Positions 7,681 through 17,685 of a stretch of DNA of 64,000 bases are shown here, piece after piece (positions within the stretch are counted from its first letter, which is position 1; each line of letters begins with the position of its first letter). The stretch is from Microtetraspora glauca (GTDB lineage Bacteria; Actinomycetota; Actinomycetes; Streptomycetales; Streptomycetaceae): NCBI GenBank assembly GCA_000721275.1, contig JOFO01000034.1:4226-68225 (forward strand), given 5' to 3'. Under the pieces are notes generated by a model, which was not told the DNA's origin, did no database searches, and saw only the letters and a list, made by a program, of their open reading frames with translations. Position numbers and translations under genes: made by a program.

Positions 7681-7993
7681 GCTTCACCTCACTGCCGCCC
7701 GGTCGGCGCGTCAGGGATCACATACCTGAGGACAACGGAGAACTCACCCACGCGGCAGGTGCTCCCCACCTTTGCCCGGCTTCGGCGAGTACCGGGCTCG
7801 CGTACTTCTGCCGGCTCCCGGACCCGCGTGGAGGACCGGCGACCGGCGCCACGTTACCCGAACCCCGAAGGTTCGCGGGGGAGAACGGCACAGACAACGG
7901 GACAGACAAGGGCACAGACAACGGCGAGGGCCGCCGTCCCCGGGGTGTCCGGGGGCGGCGGCCCTCAGTGGTGCGTGTGGTGCGCCTCGCGGT
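7681..7993. other. intergenic: promoter side of the hypothetical pair, 12-bp repeats, glnA terminator
   Basis: Left part (7681-7760) should hold the minus-strand promoter of the hypothetical pair; I see no clear -35/-10. Near the right end, three 12-bp tandem units at 7887-7922 share gg(c/g)acagacaa(c/g). The glnA terminator follows at 7926-7966. No gene was found here. Confidence 0.6.
7926..7966. terminator. terminator after glnA
   Basis: An 11-bp perfect arm, gagggccgccg at 7926-7936 with its complement at 7956-7966, is extended inward by five C/G pairs (7937-7941 with 7951-7955, one T-G wobble). It begins 28 bases past the glnA stop. Confidence 0.85.
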
Positions 7994-9415
7994 TCAGAGG
8001 TCGTAGTAGAGCTCGAACTCGTGCGGGTGCGGGCGGAGCTGGATCGGGGCGATCTCGTGGGTGCGCTTGTAGTCGATCCACGTCTCGATCAGGTCGGAGG
8101 TGAAGACGCCGCCGGCCTGGAGGTACTCGTTGTCCTCCTCCAGGGCCTTGAGCACGGCCTCCAGGTTGGTCGGGACCTGCGGGACGCTCGCGTGCTCCTC
8201 GGGGGCGAGCTCGTACAGGTCCTTGTCGATCGGCTCCATGGGCTCGATCTTGTTCTTGACGCCGTCGAGGCCCGCGAGGAGCAGCGCGGAGAAGGCGAGG
8301 TACGGGTTCGAGGACGGGTCCGGCGCGCGGAACTCGACGCGCTTGGCCTTCGGGTTCGAGCCCGTGATCGGGATGCGCATGGCGGCGGAGCGGTTGCGCT
8401 GCGAGTACACCAGGTTGACCGGCGCCTCGAAGCCCGGGACCAGGCGGTGGTAGGAGTTCACCGTCGGGTTGGTGAAGGCGAGCAGCGACGGGGCGTGCTT
8501 GAGGATGCCGCCGATGTAGTAGCGCGCGGTGTCCGACAGGCCCGCGTAACCGGCCTCGTCGTAGAACAGCGGGGCGCCGTTGGACCACAGCGACTGGTGG
8601 ACGTGCATGCCCGAGCCGTTGTCGCCGAAGATCGGCTTCGGCATGAAGGTCGCGGACTTGCCGTTCCGCCAGGCGACGTTCTTGATGATGTACTTGAACA
8701 GCATCAGGTCGTCGGCCGACGCGAGCAGCGTGTTGAACTTGTAGTTGATCTCGGCCTGGCCGGCGGTGCCCACCTCGTGGTGCTGGCGCTCGACCTGGAG
8801 GCCGACCTTCTCCAGCTCCAGGGACATCTCGGCGCGCAGGTCGGCGAAGTGGTCGACCGGCGGGGCCGGGAAGTAGCCGCCCTTGTAGCGGACCTTGTAA
8901 CCGCGGTTGTTCTCCTCCGCACCGGTGTTCCAGGCGCCGGCCTCGGAGTCGATGTGGTAGAAGCCCTGGTTCGCGGAGGTCTCGAAGCGCACCGAGTCGA
9001 AGACGTAGAACTCGGCCTCGGGGCCGAAGTACGCGGTGTCGGCGATGCCGGTGGAGGCCAGGTACGCCTCCGCCTTCTTCGCGATGTTCCGCGGGTCGCG
9101 GCTGTACGCCTCGCCCGTGATCGGGTCGTGGATGAAGAAGTTGATGTTGAGCGTCTTGTCGCGGCGGAACGGGTCCAGGCGGGCCGTGGAGAGGTCGGCG
9201 CGCAGCGACATGTCGGACTCGTGGATGGCCTGGAAGCCGCGGATCGAGGAGCCGTCGAACGCCAGCTCCTCGGACGGGTCGAAGGCCGTCGCCGGGATCG
9301 AGAAGTGCTGCATCACGCCGGGCAGGTCGCAGAAGCGGACGTCGACCATCTTGACGTCTTCGTCCTTGATGAACTTCGCGACTTCTTCGGCGTTCTGGAA
9401 CCCGTGCTTGGACAT
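7994..9415 (-). CDS. glnA: glutamine synthetase type I
   Basis: Main ammonia-assimilating enzyme, a dodecamer in the cytosol. 473 residues. Visible family motifs: FDGSSIRGF in the N-terminal domain, [13 protein letters not shown] (metal ligand), [21 protein letters not shown] and [16 protein letters not shown]. The [10 protein letters not shown] loop carries Tyr401, the adenylylation site, so activity can be switched by GlnE; GlnII lacks this. The ATG at 9415 has AGGAG six bases upstream. A GlnR-type box lies 100 bases before the start and a strong hairpin ends the gene, so it is a single-gene unit under nitrogen control. Confidence 0.99.
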   Translation of the reverse strand: MSKHGFQNAEEVAKFIKDEDVKMVDVRFCDLPGVMQHFSIPATAFDPSEELAFDGSSIRGFQAIHESDMSLRADLSTARLDPFRRDKTLNINFFIHDPITGEAYSRDPRNIAKKAEAYLASTGIADTAYFGPEAEFYVFDSVRFETSANQGFYHIDSEAGAWNTGAEENNRGYKVRYKGGYFPAPPVDHFADLRAEMSLELEKVGLQVERQHHEVGTAGQAEINYKFNTLLASADDLMLFKYIIKNVAWRNGKSATFMPKPIFGDNGSGMHVHQSLWSNGAPLFYDEAGYAGLSDTARYYIGGILKHAPSLLAFTNPTVNSYHRLVPGFEAPVNLVYSQRNRSAAMRIPITGSNPKAKRVEFRAPDPSSNPYLAFSALLLAGLDGVKNKIEPMEPIDKDLYELAPEEHASVPQVPTNLEAVLKALEEDNEYLQAGGVFTSDLIETWIDYKRTHEIAPIQLRPHPHEFELYYDL

Positions 9416-9514
9416 CCAACTCCTCCTACTCCCGGCCCGGGGAGGGGCGGGGTTGCAGCTCGGTGATGCACCAGTGCGGTGGCGCACGCTCGCTCCCGAC
9501 CCTAGGCAGTCGGG

Positions 9515-9552
9515 ATTTCTCCAGCATGACCCATTTGTTTCGTCGAAGTTAA
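9515..9552 (-). promoter_or_regulatory. GlnR-type binding box upstream of glnA
   Basis: On the minus strand the pentamers TTAAC, GAAAC, GTCAT and GAAAT are each separated by six bases, fitting the double GlnR site known for Streptomyces glnA. It lies in the gap between glnA and the divergent RDD gene. Confidence 0.8.
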
Positions 9553-9636
9553 CCGGGCCGGGTGGCGGCCCTCCGTGTCGTGCCCCATCCGCACCCGGAC
9601 CGAAGTGATCGAAAACGGGCGCAGTACCGTGGTCGG

Positions 9637-10104
9637 GTGGACAACAGGCAAGCACTCGGATCGTGGCTCTCCGGCCCCCGTGCCGCGGCGGAGCAAGCAG
9701 GCGTCGACTTCGGCTACCGGGGGCGGCAGCTGGGCCTCCCGGAGGAGGGACCCGGCTCCATCGCCCGGCCCGGGGCGCGGCTCGGCGCGCTCGCCGTGGA
9801 CTGGGGCCTGTGCCTGCTGATCGCATACGGTCTCCTCACGGACGGCTACAACCAGGCGACGGCCAACTGGGCCCTGCTCATCCTGTTCGTCCTGAACGCC
9901 GCGACCGTCGGCACCGTCGGCGCCACCCCCGGCAAGCTGCTCTTCCGGCTGCGGGTGATCGCGGTGGGCGGCGGCCGGCTGTCGCTGCCGCGCGCGGTGC
10001 TCCGCGCGGCCCTCACCTGCCTGGCGATCCCCGCGCTGGTCTGGGATCGGGACGGCCGCGGCCTCCACGACCGCTTCACCGGCGCCGTCCAGGTCCGCGC
10101 CTGA
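9637..10104 (+). CDS. RDD family membrane protein
   Basis: 155 residues. After a 45-residue cytosolic start ([20 protein letters not shown]), the RDD domain begins at [15 protein letters not shown], where the R and D of the first helix are present. Two more helices follow ([19 protein letters not shown] and [18 protein letters not shown]), then the conserved-looking [18 protein letters not shown] tail. GTG at 9637 is preferred over the longer frame because the segment before it is low in coding character and homologous proteins start with xDNRQALG. Function unknown; some RDD proteins are ion antiporters. Divergent from glnA. Confidence 0.92.
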   Translation: MDNRQALGSWLSGPRAAAEQAGVDFGYRGRQLGLPEEGPGSIARPGARLGALAVDWGLCLLIAYGLLTDGYNQATANWALLILFVLNAATVGTVGATPGKLLFRLRVIAVGGGRLSLPRAVLRAALTCLAIPALVWDRDGRGLHDRFTGAVQVRA

Positions 10105-10154
10105 CGGCCCCGCCGGCCGGCGGACCGGAGACGGAGAACGAACAGGCGGTGCCG

Positions 10155-10211
10155 ACGGAAAAAGGCGGTGCCCCGGACCTTCCGCAGGTCCGGGGCACCG
10201 CCTTTTTCCGT
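10155..10211. terminator. bidirectional terminator between RDD and DUF4191 genes
   Basis: A perfect 26-bp inverted repeat (10155-10180 with 10186-10211) with a 5-base loop and A/T runs at the stem base, so it gives a U-tract in both directions. It serves both convergent genes. Confidence 0.95.
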
Positions 10212-10221
10212 CTCGTGCGCG

Positions 10222-10932
10222 TCAGCGCATCTTTCCGCCGCGCGGCATCTTCATGCCCTTCGGCATGGGGCCCTTCGGCAGCGGCATGTTGCTCATGAGG
10301 TCGCCCATCGCCCGCAGCCGGTCGTTGGCGGCCGTCACCTGGGGGCCGCTGAGCAGGCGGGGCAGCTTCAGCATCTTGGTGCGGACCTTCTTGAGCGGGA
10401 CCTGGCCCTGCTCCTCGTCGTTGCCGACGACGATGTCCGTCACCGGCACGTCGACCAGGATGCGGGCCATCTTCTTCTTCTCGGCCGCGAGGAGGGGCTT
10501 CAGCCGGTTCGGGTTGCCCTCGCCGACCAGGACGATGCCCTGGCGGCCGACGGCCCGGTGCACCACGTCCTGGCTGCGGTTCATCGCGACCGCGGGGGTC
10601 ACGGTCCAGCCGCGCCCGATGTTCTGCAGCACCGCCGCGGCGGCGCCCGGCTGTCCCTCCATCTGCCCGAAGGCCGCCCGCTCGGCGCGCCGCCCGAAGA
10701 CGATCGCCATCGCCAGCAGCGCCAGCACGAAGCCCAGGATGCCCAGGTAGACCGGGTGTCCGATCAGGAAGCCGATACCGAGGAGGACACCGAGTACGAC
10801 GATGCCCACGCCGGCCACGACGAGCCCGACCTTGGGGTCGGCCTTCCGGGTCATCTTGTACGTGAGGGCGATCTGCTTCAGTCGCCCGGGGTTCGCGGCG
10901 TCAGCGCCGCCCGTGTTTGCCTTCCTCGCCAT
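10222..10932 (-). CDS. DUF4191 family membrane protein
   Basis: 236 residues. A basic N-terminus with QIALTYKMTRKADPK is followed by two closely spaced membrane helices (VGLVVAGVGIVVLGVLLGIG and PVYLGILGFVLALLAMAIVFG), then a cytosolic domain with RGWTVTPAVAMNRSQDVVHRAVG and RQGIVLVGEG, and a Met/Gly/Lys-rich tail. This layout is that of the actinobacterial DUF4191 family, whose function is unknown. It sits next to lipA in many Streptomyces. The ATG is at 10932. The tail folds against the shared terminator downstream. Confidence 0.92.
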   Translation of the reverse strand: MARKANTGGADAANPGRLKQIALTYKMTRKADPKVGLVVAGVGIVVLGVLLGIGFLIGHPVYLGILGFVLALLAMAIVFGRRAERAAFGQMEGQPGAAAAVLQNIGRGWTVTPAVAMNRSQDVVHRAVGRQGIVLVGEGNPNRLKPLLAAEKKKMARILVDVPVTDIVVGNDEEQGQVPLKKVRTKMLKLPRLLSGPQVTAANDRLRAMGDLMSNMPLPKGPMPKGMKMPRGGKMR

Positions 10933-10942
10933 GCCTTGAAGT

Positions 10943-11164
10943 CTACGTGGCCCGCGACGTCCGGCCAGACGCGGCCTCCAGGACGTGCTGGGCCTCGATG
11001 CGGTCCTTGGCGCGGCGGCGGTCCTCCAGGACGGCGGTCCAGGCGTTGCGCCGGGCGGTGCGCTGTCCGGCGCCCAGGAGCAGCGACTCGACGGCGCGCA
11101 GGGCGCCGGTGACGGAGGGGAGGGCGCGGGCGCGGAGGTGCGTCGGCGCGGCTGCGGCCGGCAT
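10943..11164 (-). CDS. small basic conserved protein next to lipA
   Basis: 73 residues, MPAAAAPTHLRARALP..., predicted helical and basic with RRNAWTAVLEDRRRAKDRIEAQHVL. The ATG at 11164 has AGAGAGGA four to nine bases upstream, better than the longer frame starting at 11239, which lacks one. A small ORF in this place between DUF4191 and lipA genes is, from memory, shared by other Streptomyces. It ends 10 bases before the DUF4191 start, so the two may share a transcript. Function unknown. Confidence 0.7.
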   Translation of the reverse strand: MPAAAAPTHLRARALPSVTGALRAVESLLLGAGQRTARRNAWTAVLEDRRRAKDRIEAQHVLEAASGRTSRAT

Positions 11165-11310
11165 GCGGGGTCCTCTCTCGGAAGCGGATGAGACGAGGTG
11201 GGGGGGAGTCATGGTGGCGGTGCGTGGAACCATGCTCACAGAACGGTGTTACCAGGGCATGACCCGGCGGTCAAACACTGATGAAAGCCCGGCGAGAGCG
11301 CCCGGACGGC

Positions 11311-11360
11311 GGAGCGGCCCGTACCGCCCCGCTGAACTGCGGAGCCGTACGGGCCGCTCT
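11311..11360. terminator. hairpin between lipA and the small protein gene
   Basis: Stem of 13 bp plus a G-T pair (11311-11324 with 11347-11360) enclosing a 22-base loop with its own partial pairing. It lies in the 277-base gap 80 bases past the lipA stop, and probably ends the lipA transcript. A weaker repeat (ggccacg/cgtggcc, around 11408-11444) overlaps the lipA end. Confidence 0.6.
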
Positions 11361-11441
11361 GCCCGACGTATTACTTCCCGGTAGTCACCTGTGCGGCGAC
11401 TCACACGCGGCCACGGCCTCAGGCCATCCGCGCGCGTGGCC

Positions 11442-12410
11442 TCAGACCGCCTGCACGGCCTCCACCGCCGCGCCCCGCTTCTCGATCGCCTGCTGGTACA
11501 GGCGGCCCGCGCGGTACGAGGAGCGGACCAGCGGGCCCGACATCACGCCGGAGAAGCCGATCTGGTCGGCCTCCTCCTTCAGCTCCACGAACTCCTGCGG
11601 CTTCACCCAGCGCTCGACGGGGTGGTGCCGGACGGAGGGGCGCAGGTACTGGGTGATGGTGATGAGCTCGCAGCCGGCGTCGTGCAGCTGCCGCAGCGCC
11701 TCGCTGACCTCCTCGCGGGTCTCGCCCATGCCGAGGATCAGGTTGGACTTCGTGACCAGGCCGTGGTCGCGGGCCTGGGTGATGACGTCCAGGGAGCGCT
11801 CGTAGCGGAAGCCGGGGCGGATCCGCTTGAAGATCCGCGGCACCGTCTCCACGTTGTGCGCGAAGACCTCGGGGCGGGAGTCGAAGACCTCCTTGAGGAG
11901 CTCCGGCACCGCGTTGAAGTCGGGGGCGAGCAGCTCGACCTTGGTGCGGCCGGCGGCGCGCTCCGCGGTCTGCTGGTGGATCTGCCGGACGGTCTCCGCG
12001 TACAGCCAGGCGCCGCCGTCCTCCAGGTCGTCGCGGGCGACGCCGGTGATGGTGGCGTAGTTCAGGTCCATCGTGACGACGGACTCGCCCACGCGGCGCG
12101 GCTCGTCGCGGTCGAGGGCCTCCGGCTTGCCGGTGTCGATCTGGCAGAAGTCGCAGCGCCGGGTGCACTGGTCACCGCCGATGAGGAAGGTCGCCTCGCG
12201 GTCCTCCCAGCACTCGAAGATGTTGGGACAGCCCGCCTCCTGGCAGACCGTGTGCAGGCCCTCGCTCTTCACGAGGCTCTGCATCTTCGTGTACTCCGGA
12301 CCCATCTTCGCGCGGGTCTTGATCCACTCGGGCTTGCGCTCGATGGGGGTCTGGGCGTTCCGGACCTCCAGGCGCAGCATCTTGCGTCCGTCGGGGGCGA
12401 CTGCGGACAC
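11442..12410 (-). CDS. lipA: lipoyl synthase (radical SAM)
   Basis: Inserts two sulfurs into octanoyl groups on E2 and GcvH lysines. 322 residues. The auxiliary cluster cysteines are in [12 protein letters not shown] (residues around 65-76) and the SAM-binding cluster in [18 protein letters not shown] and the C-terminal [10 protein letters not shown] with a conserved R/S region are also in place. The GTG at 12410 gives [18 protein letters not shown], the usual Streptomyces start, with AGGAGC five bases upstream. lipB lies just upstream on the same strand, 102 bases away, so both may be co-transcribed. The product matures the E2 lipoyl domains encoded at 29-31 kb. Confidence 0.98.
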   Translation of the reverse strand: MSAVAPDGRKMLRLEVRNAQTPIERKPEWIKTRAKMGPEYTKMQSLVKSEGLHTVCQEAGCPNIFECWEDREATFLIGGDQCTRRCDFCQIDTGKPEALDRDEPRRVGESVVTMDLNYATITGVARDDLEDGGAWLYAETVRQIHQQTAERAAGRTKVELLAPDFNAVPELLKEVFDSRPEVFAHNVETVPRIFKRIRPGFRYERSLDVITQARDHGLVTKSNLILGMGETREEVSEALRQLHDAGCELITITQYLRPSVRHHPVERWVKPQEFVELKEEADQIGFSGVMSGPLVRSSYRAGRLYQQAIEKRGAAVEAVQAV

Positions 12411-12512
12411 ATCGGCTCCTGTAGCTTCGATTCTTCGGCGCACACCAGGGTACGCCCGTTGCTTCCATGCCTTGCTACGTCTGGCCAACCCGTGGCCAGA
12501 GCCCGGCATTCC

Positions 12513-13322
12513 TCAGGCGGACGCCGTCTCCACCGGCCGCTCGATCTCCCGCGGCTTCGGCTCCGCGTTCTCCAGCACGTCGCGCAGGTGCCGCTCCAGG
12601 ACCGGGAGCACCTCGTCGATGGTGACGTCGCGGCCCAGCTCGTGGGCGAGGGAGGCGACGCCGGCGTCGCGGATGCCGCACGGGATGATCCGGTCGAACC
12701 AGGCGTTGTCCGGGTTCACGTTGAGGGCGAAGCCGTGCATGGTGACGCCCTTGGCGACGCGGATGCCGATCGCGGCCAGCTTGCGGTCCTCGCGGCGCTG
12801 GCCGGCGTTGGAGGGGGCGTACTCGGGGCCGTGCAGACGGGGGTCGAACTCCTCGTCGGTCAGCCGCGGGTCGAAGTCCAGCGAGAGGCCGCCGAGCGAG
12901 GGCCGCTCCTCGACCGGGTCGCCCAGCACCCAGACGCCGCTGCGCCCCTCGACGCGGGTGGTCGCCACGCCGAACTCGGCGGCGGTGCGGATCAGCGCCT
13001 CCTCCAGGCGGCGCACGTGCGCGACGACGTCCACCGGGCGGGGCAGCTTGAGGATCGGGTAGCCGACCAGCTGGCCGGGGCCGTGCCAGGTGATCTTGCC
13101 GCCGCGGTCGACGTCGATGACCGGGGTCCCGTCGAGCGGGCGCTCGCTGTCCTGGGTGCGCCGTCCGGCCGTGTACACCGGCGGGTGCTCCAGGAGCAGA
13201 CAGGTGTCGCCGATCTCGTCGGCGAACCGCGCGGCGTGCACCTCGCGCTGCTTGTCCCAGGCCACCTGGTAGTCGACGGCGTCCTCGCCGAAGCCCAGGC
13301 GGACGAATTGCAGCTCACTCAC
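12513..13322 (-). CDS. lipB: octanoyltransferase (lipoyl(octanoyl) transferase)
   Basis: Moves octanoyl from ACP to the lysine of lipoyl domains, before LipA acts. About 269 residues. [18 protein letters not shown], the [11 protein letters not shown] lysine and the IPCGIRDAG cysteine are the known active-site segments. Two starts compete: GTG at 13322 (VSELQF, as in other Streptomyces, seven bases from the AGGAGGAGG) and ATG at 13328 (two residues longer, site too close). I prefer the GTG. Genes lipB and lipA run in the same direction. TACAGT at 13422-13417 is a candidate -10. Confidence 0.97.
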   Translation of the reverse strand: MSELQFVRLGFGEDAVDYQVAWDKQREVHAARFADEIGDTCLLLEHPPVYTAGRRTQDSERPLDGTPVIDVDRGGKITWHGPGQLVGYPILKLPRPVDVVAHVRRLEEALIRTAAEFGVATTRVEGRSGVWVLGDPVEERPSLGGLSLDFDPRLTDEEFDPRLHGPEYAPSNAGQRREDRKLAAIGIRVAKGVTMHGFALNVNPDNAWFDRIIPCGIRDAGVASLAHELGRDVTIDEVLPVLERHLRDVLENAEPKPREIERPVETASA

Positions 13323-13653
13323 GGCCATGCCTCCTCCTGGGTGCCCGCGGCCGGGTTCCGGGGATCGTCCCGGGGCGGGAGCCGGCCCGGCACCCTGCGT
13401 CTTACGCGCCCCTGCCACTGTACGGCGACCCCGCGCGAACGTTCGGGGCAGGTGGAGGCGCACCCGTGGTGAGGGCCGTGAGGGCCGCCGGGTCAGCGGC
13501 GGGTGGCAACGGGGGTTCCGGTTCCTCACACGATCGGATGAATGTGGGGCGAAGTAGGCGGTACGGGCCGGGATGACCGCTACATTCACGCCGTTCCATG
13601 AGGGTCGAGACGGGTCGCGACCTGCGCCCGGAAGGCAGGAGACCGCACAGCCG
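13323..13653. other. intergenic between divergent lipB and the NsdA-like regulator
   Basis: 331 bases that should hold both promoters. TACAGT at 13422-13417 (minus) and TACATT at 13581-13586 (plus) are possible -10 boxes, but neither has a convincing -35. No gene or repeat seen. Confidence 0.5.
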
Positions 13654-15159
13654 ATGACGGAACGACCACCGCAGCGCGTCCCGAACCGCCAGCTCGCCGC
13701 GCTCATCGCCGAAGCCGGCTTCTCCCACGCGGGTCTCGCCAGAAGGGTGGACCAGCTGGGCCTGGAGCACGGGCTCGACCTGCGGTACGACAAGACCTCC
13801 GTGACCCGCTGGCTGCGCGGCCAGCAGCCCCGCGGCACCACGCCCGCCCTGATCGCCGAGGTCTTCACCCGCCGTCTCGGCCGCCGGCTCTCCGCCCAGG
13901 ACCTCGGCCTCGACGCCTGCGCGCCGGTCTACGCCGGACTGGAGTTCGCCGCCACCCCCGAGGAGGCCGTGGACATCGTCAGCGGCCTCTGGCGCAAGGA
14001 CTCCGGCAGCCACGCCGAACTCCGCAAGATCGCCTTCACCCCCGCCGGCCTCGTCGTCCCCAGCCGCGACTGGCTGATCGGCCGCGCCGACGACCGGGTC
14101 GCCCGCGGCGAGCCCGCCGCCCCCGTGCCCGTGGTCCGCCCCGGCGGGACCGGCGGCGGACCGGTCCGCGCGATCGGCACCGGCACCGACCCCCGGGTGC
14201 CCCCGCAGGGCCGGTACTCCGTCCCCCGCCAGCGCGGCACCGAGCGCGGCCCCGGCCAGCGCGTCACCGGCGGCGACATCGCCGCCCTCCGCTCCGTCGG
14301 CGACCTCTTCCGCACCCTCGACCACGCCTACGGCGGCGGCCACGCCCGCCAGGCCCTCGTCCGCTACCTGGAGCACGAGGCCGAACCGATGCTCCGCGGC
14401 ACCTACGGCGAGGCCACCGGCCGGCGCCTCTTCGCCGCCGCCGCCGACCTCACCCGGCTCGCCGGCTGGACCTCGTACGACATCGCCGCCCACGGCCTCG
14501 CCCAGCGCTACTTCGTGCAGGCGCTGCGGCTCGCCCAGGCCGCCGGGGACCGCGCCTACGGCTCGTACGTGCTCCTCACCATGAGCTGCCAGGCCGTCTA
14601 CCTCGGCCACGGACGGGAGGCCGTGCAGCTCGCCCGGGTCGCCCAGCAGGGCGTCGGCTCCTCCGCGCCGCCCGTCGTCCAGGCGATGCTGCACGCCGTC
14701 GAGGCCCGCGGCCACGCCGTCCTCTCCGAGGCCCGCGCGTGCAGCGCCGCCCTGGTCCGCGCCGAGCGGGCCCTGGAGGCCGCCCGGCCCGGCGACGAGG
14801 TGCCGCCGTGGGCCCGCGCCTTCGACGAGGCCCAGCTCGCCGACGAGCTGGGCCACTGCCACCGCGACCTCCAGCAGTACCGCCCCGCCGCCCAGCACGC
14901 CGAGCGCGCCCTCCAGCTCCGCGCCCCCGGCTACGCCCGCAGCCGGCTCTTCTGCCGGGTCGTCCTCGCCACCGCCCGGCTCGCCCTCGGCGAGCTGGAC
15001 CAGGCGTGCGCGCTGGGCGCCGAGGCCGCCCAGCAGGCCGCCGAGATGCGCTCGGCCCGCGCGATCGAGTACGTCCGCGACTTCGAGCGCCGCCTGGAGC
15101 CCTACCGGGACGCCCCGCCCGTCCGCACCTACCGCGACCGCGTCGCCGCCCTCGGCTGA
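13654..15159 (+). CDS. NsdA-like regulator: N-terminal helix-turn-helix, C-terminal TPR-like helices
   Basis: 501 residues. Residues 10-75 ([30 protein letters not shown] ... [13 protein letters not shown]) form a helix-turn-helix of the kind in the Streptomyces NsdA group, which represses development and antibiotic genes. A Pro/Gly-rich link follows, then from about residue 220 a run of amphipathic helix pairs ([12 protein letters not shown]..., [23 protein letters not shown]...) typical of TPR repeats. The start ATG at 13654 (MTERPPQR) is chosen over an upstream in-frame start because the extension is poor in coding character, though the AGGAG is 12 bases away. Stands alone; targets unknown. 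Confidence 0.88.
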   Translation: MTERPPQRVPNRQLAALIAEAGFSHAGLARRVDQLGLEHGLDLRYDKTSVTRWLRGQQPRGTTPALIAEVFTRRLGRRLSAQDLGLDACAPVYAGLEFAATPEEAVDIVSGLWRKDSGSHAELRKIAFTPAGLVVPSRDWLIGRADDRVARGEPAAPVPVVRPGGTGGGPVRAIGTGTDPRVPPQGRYSVPRQRGTERGPGQRVTGGDIAALRSVGDLFRTLDHAYGGGHARQALVRYLEHEAEPMLRGTYGEATGRRLFAAAADLTRLAGWTSYDIAAHGLAQRYFVQALRLAQAAGDRAYGSYVLLTMSCQAVYLGHGREAVQLARVAQQGVGSSAPPVVQAMLHAVEARGHAVLSEARACSAALVRAERALEAARPGDEVPPWARAFDEAQLADELGHCHRDLQQYRPAAQHAERALQLRAPGYARSRLFCRVVLATARLALGELDQACALGAEAAQQAAEMRSARAIEYVRDFERRLEPYRDAPPVRTYRDRVAALG

Positions 15160-15186
15160 CCCCCGCCGCGCCCGGGCGGCGACGGC

Positions 15187-16527
15187 CTACGCGGCCTCCT
15201 CCTCCGTCTCCTCCACGGCCGGCGGGCGCAGCCCCAGGTCGGCCAGGACGGCCCCGGCGGCGCGCTCCCCGGTGCCCAGCGTCGAGCGCAGGGTGCCCGC
15301 CCCCCGGTGGTCGCCGCACACGTACAGACCCGCGAGCAGCCGCACCGAACGGCACGGGTCGTGCGCCGGGGGAGTGGCGAGCACCGCGTCCCGGGTGTGG
15401 TGGAGGGCCAGCAGCTCCCACTCGTCCGTGGACGTGCCGTACAGCGCCGCCAGGTGCTTGCGCACCCGCCGCTCGGTGTCGTCCGGCGGCGTCCCGAGGA
15501 CCGTCGAGGTGATCAGCGGCCGGCCCGCCGGCGCCCGCGCCGGGTCCACCGCGCTCATCACCGCCGTGTGCGCCACCGGACCGCCCGGGTCCGACTCCAG
15601 CAGCAGCGCCGGCTCGGCCGTGGGCGCCACCGGCGCCGTGTGGTGCAGCACCGTCACCGGGTGGTACGCGGGCACCCGCAGGCCCGGCAGCAGCCCGGCC
15701 GCCGTCCGCGCCCCCGTCGCCAGCACCACCGCCCGGCAGCCGAACGTGCCGTGCTCGGCCGTGCCCACCCGCGCCGCCGACACGTCCGTGACCCGCACCC
15801 CGGTCCGTACCGTGCCCGCCGGCAGCGCCGCCGCCAGCCGCTCCGGGAGCGCCGCCGCGCCGCCCTCCGGCACCGACACCCGGCCGCGCGCGAAGGCCCG
15901 CAGCGCCAGGTCGGCCCGCCGGCTCGACACCGCCAGGTCCGGGTCGGCGAGGAGGGCCGCCAGCAGGGGCCGCAGCACGGTCTGGACGGTCCGGGCGGGC
16001 AGCCGGCCCGACAGCGCCTCCCGCGCGGTCCGCTCCGGCCGGGCGAGCAGCCGCTGGGTGGGCGTCGCCGCGAGCCGGACCAGCGAGGCGCCGAGCCGGG
16101 CCTGGTCCAGCGAGGCCGCCGGATGCCGGGGGGCGCTCGCGAGGGCGCGCGCCACGGTGAGCGCGCCCCTCCGGTTGCGGGGGTGCGGGGCGCCCCAGCG
16201 GGCGTACCGTCCGTCGGTGTGGACCAGGACCCCGGGCGCGAAGGGGCGCGACGTCACGCTGTCGAGCCCCGGCAGGGCCCGCAGCTCCTCCGGTGCGAGG
16301 GTGAGCAGCCGGCCCACCCGGTCGAGCCGGAAGCCGTCGGTCTCGCCGGTGGCGTGCCGGCCGCCGACGAACGGCTCGGCCTCCAGGACCGCGACCGAGA
16401 GGCCCGCCCCGGTCAGCCGCCGGGCCGCCGTGAGCCCGGCGATCCCGGCGCCGACGACGACCACGTCGACCTCGTCCGTGTGCGGTGTCCGTCCTGCCCG
16501 CTGTGCGCTGCGTGCGGTACTGAGCAC
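15187..16527 (-). CDS. FAD-dependent amine-oxidase-like oxidoreductase
   Basis: 446 residues. The N-terminal dinucleotide fold is clear: VDVVVVGAGIAGLTAARRLTG (GxGxxG near residue 27), then VLEAEPFVGGRHAT, the usual GGR motif of protoporphyrinogen/phytoene/amine oxidases. The C-terminal FAD segment LYVCGDHRGAGTLRSTLGTGERAAG closes the fold. The substrate is not visible from the sequence. Acidic tail EETEEEAA. It lies between two genes of unknown linkage and is convergent with the NsdA-like gene (27 bases between stops). Confidence 0.93.
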   Translation of the reverse strand: MLSTARSAQRAGRTPHTDEVDVVVVGAGIAGLTAARRLTGAGLSVAVLEAEPFVGGRHATGETDGFRLDRVGRLLTLAPEELRALPGLDSVTSRPFAPGVLVHTDGRYARWGAPHPRNRRGALTVARALASAPRHPAASLDQARLGASLVRLAATPTQRLLARPERTAREALSGRLPARTVQTVLRPLLAALLADPDLAVSSRRADLALRAFARGRVSVPEGGAAALPERLAAALPAGTVRTGVRVTDVSAARVGTAEHGTFGCRAVVLATGARTAAGLLPGLRVPAYHPVTVLHHTAPVAPTAEPALLLESDPGGPVAHTAVMSAVDPARAPAGRPLITSTVLGTPPDDTERRVRKHLAALYGTSTDEWELLALHHTRDAVLATPPAHDPCRSVRLLAGLYVCGDHRGAGTLRSTLGTGERAAGAVLADLGLRPPAVEETEEEAA

Positions 16528-16726
16528 GTGCCCCTCCCCAGGTCTGCGCCGCCTGTTGGGGGCCTATGCCCCCAACCGGCCCCCGGAATGCCCGAGTTCG
16601 CGATCCGTGTCGACTGGTGGGCACCGAGGGTAGGCAGCGCTCCCACCGCCCGGCGCCCGCGCGCGGCGGGCTTGCCGGAGCACGGGGGAGCGCAGGGAGC
16701 GCAAAGGCCCCGCGGGGAGCGGCGGT

Positions 16727-17638
16727 TCAGTCGGCGGCGGCCCGGATCGCGGCGTCGATGGTGGGGAAGGCGAAGGTGAAGCCGGAGGAGAGCAGCCGGC
16801 CCGGCAGCACCCGCTGGCTGCCGAGGACGTCGGCCGCGAAGTCGCCGAGGACGAGCCGCAGCGCGGGCGCGGGGACCGGGAAGGGGGTCGGGCGACGCAG
16901 CACCCGGCCCATGGCGGCGGTCACCTCGCGGTTGGTGACCGGTTCCGGCGCGGTCAGGTTCACCGGCCCGGAGAGCCCCGGTGTGTCCATCAGGTGCCGC
17001 AGCGCGGCGACCTCGTCGTGGAGCGAGATGAACGACCAGTACTGGCCGCCGTCGCCCAGCCGCCCGCCGAGCCCGGCCCGGAAGACGGGGAAGAGCCGCC
17101 CCCAGGCGCCGCCCTGACGGGCCACCACCAGTCCGGTGCGGGCGTACGTCACCCGGATCCCGGCGTCCTCGGCGGGGGCCGCGGCGGCCTCCCACTCGAC
17201 GCACACCGAGGGCAGGAAGCCGCTGCCGGCCGGGGCGCTCTCGTCGACCGCGCGGCTGCCGGTGTCGCCGTACCAGCCGAGGGCGGTGCCGCAGACCAGC
17301 GTCTCCGGCGGCTCGGCGAGCCCGGCGAGGGCGCGGGCGAGCGCGGTGGTGCCGAGCACCCTGCTGTCCCGGATCTCCTTCTTGTACGCCTCGGTCCAGC
17401 GGCGCTCGCCGACGCCGGCGCCCGCCAGGTGCACGACCGCGTCGACGCCGACGAGCCCGGCGCCGTCCACGTACAGCCGCTTCGGGTCCCACTCGACCTC
17501 GTCGGCGGTCCTGGCGGGGCGGCGGACGAGCCGCAGGACGTCGTGCCCGTCGGCGCGCAGGGAACGGACGAGGGCGGCGCCGATCAGGCCGGAGGCCCCG
17601 GTGACGGCGACGCGCTTGCGGAGGGCGGAAGGCTGCAT
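16727..17638 (-). CDS. TIGR01777 family NAD-dependent epimerase/dehydratase-like protein
   Basis: 303 residues. RVAVTGASGLIGAALVRSL binds the nucleotide; AVVHLAGAGVGERRWTEAYKKEIRDSRV and ALGWYGDTG (with Y in the catalytic YxxxK region altered, as is common here) match the family related to cell-division inhibitor SulA-like YfcH. The C-terminal DUF1731-type tail (LRLVLGDFAADVLGSQRVLPGRLLSSGF) is complete. Biochemical role unknown. The ATG at 17638 is 47 bases from the divergent GNAT gene, so the promoters are very close together or overlap. Confidence 0.95.
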   Translation of the reverse strand: MQPSALRKRVAVTGASGLIGAALVRSLRADGHDVLRLVRRPARTADEVEWDPKRLYVDGAGLVGVDAVVHLAGAGVGERRWTEAYKKEIRDSRVLGTTALARALAGLAEPPETLVCGTALGWYGDTGSRAVDESAPAGSGFLPSVCVEWEAAAAPAEDAGIRVTYARTGLVVARQGGAWGRLFPVFRAGLGGRLGDGGQYWSFISLHDEVAALRHLMDTPGLSGPVNLTAPEPVTNREVTAAMGRVLRRPTPFPVPAPALRLVLGDFAADVLGSQRVLPGRLLSSGFTFAFPTIDAAIRAAAD

Positions 17639-17685
17639 GGTCCCATCCTGCCCGGTGCGGGGGCGGGCGTGGCAGAGTGGCCGCC

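Noticed and set aside
7887..7922. Three 12-bp repeats as a CRISPR-like array
   Set aside because: Units are contiguous without spacers, too short, and no cas gene is present; a simple tandem repeat.
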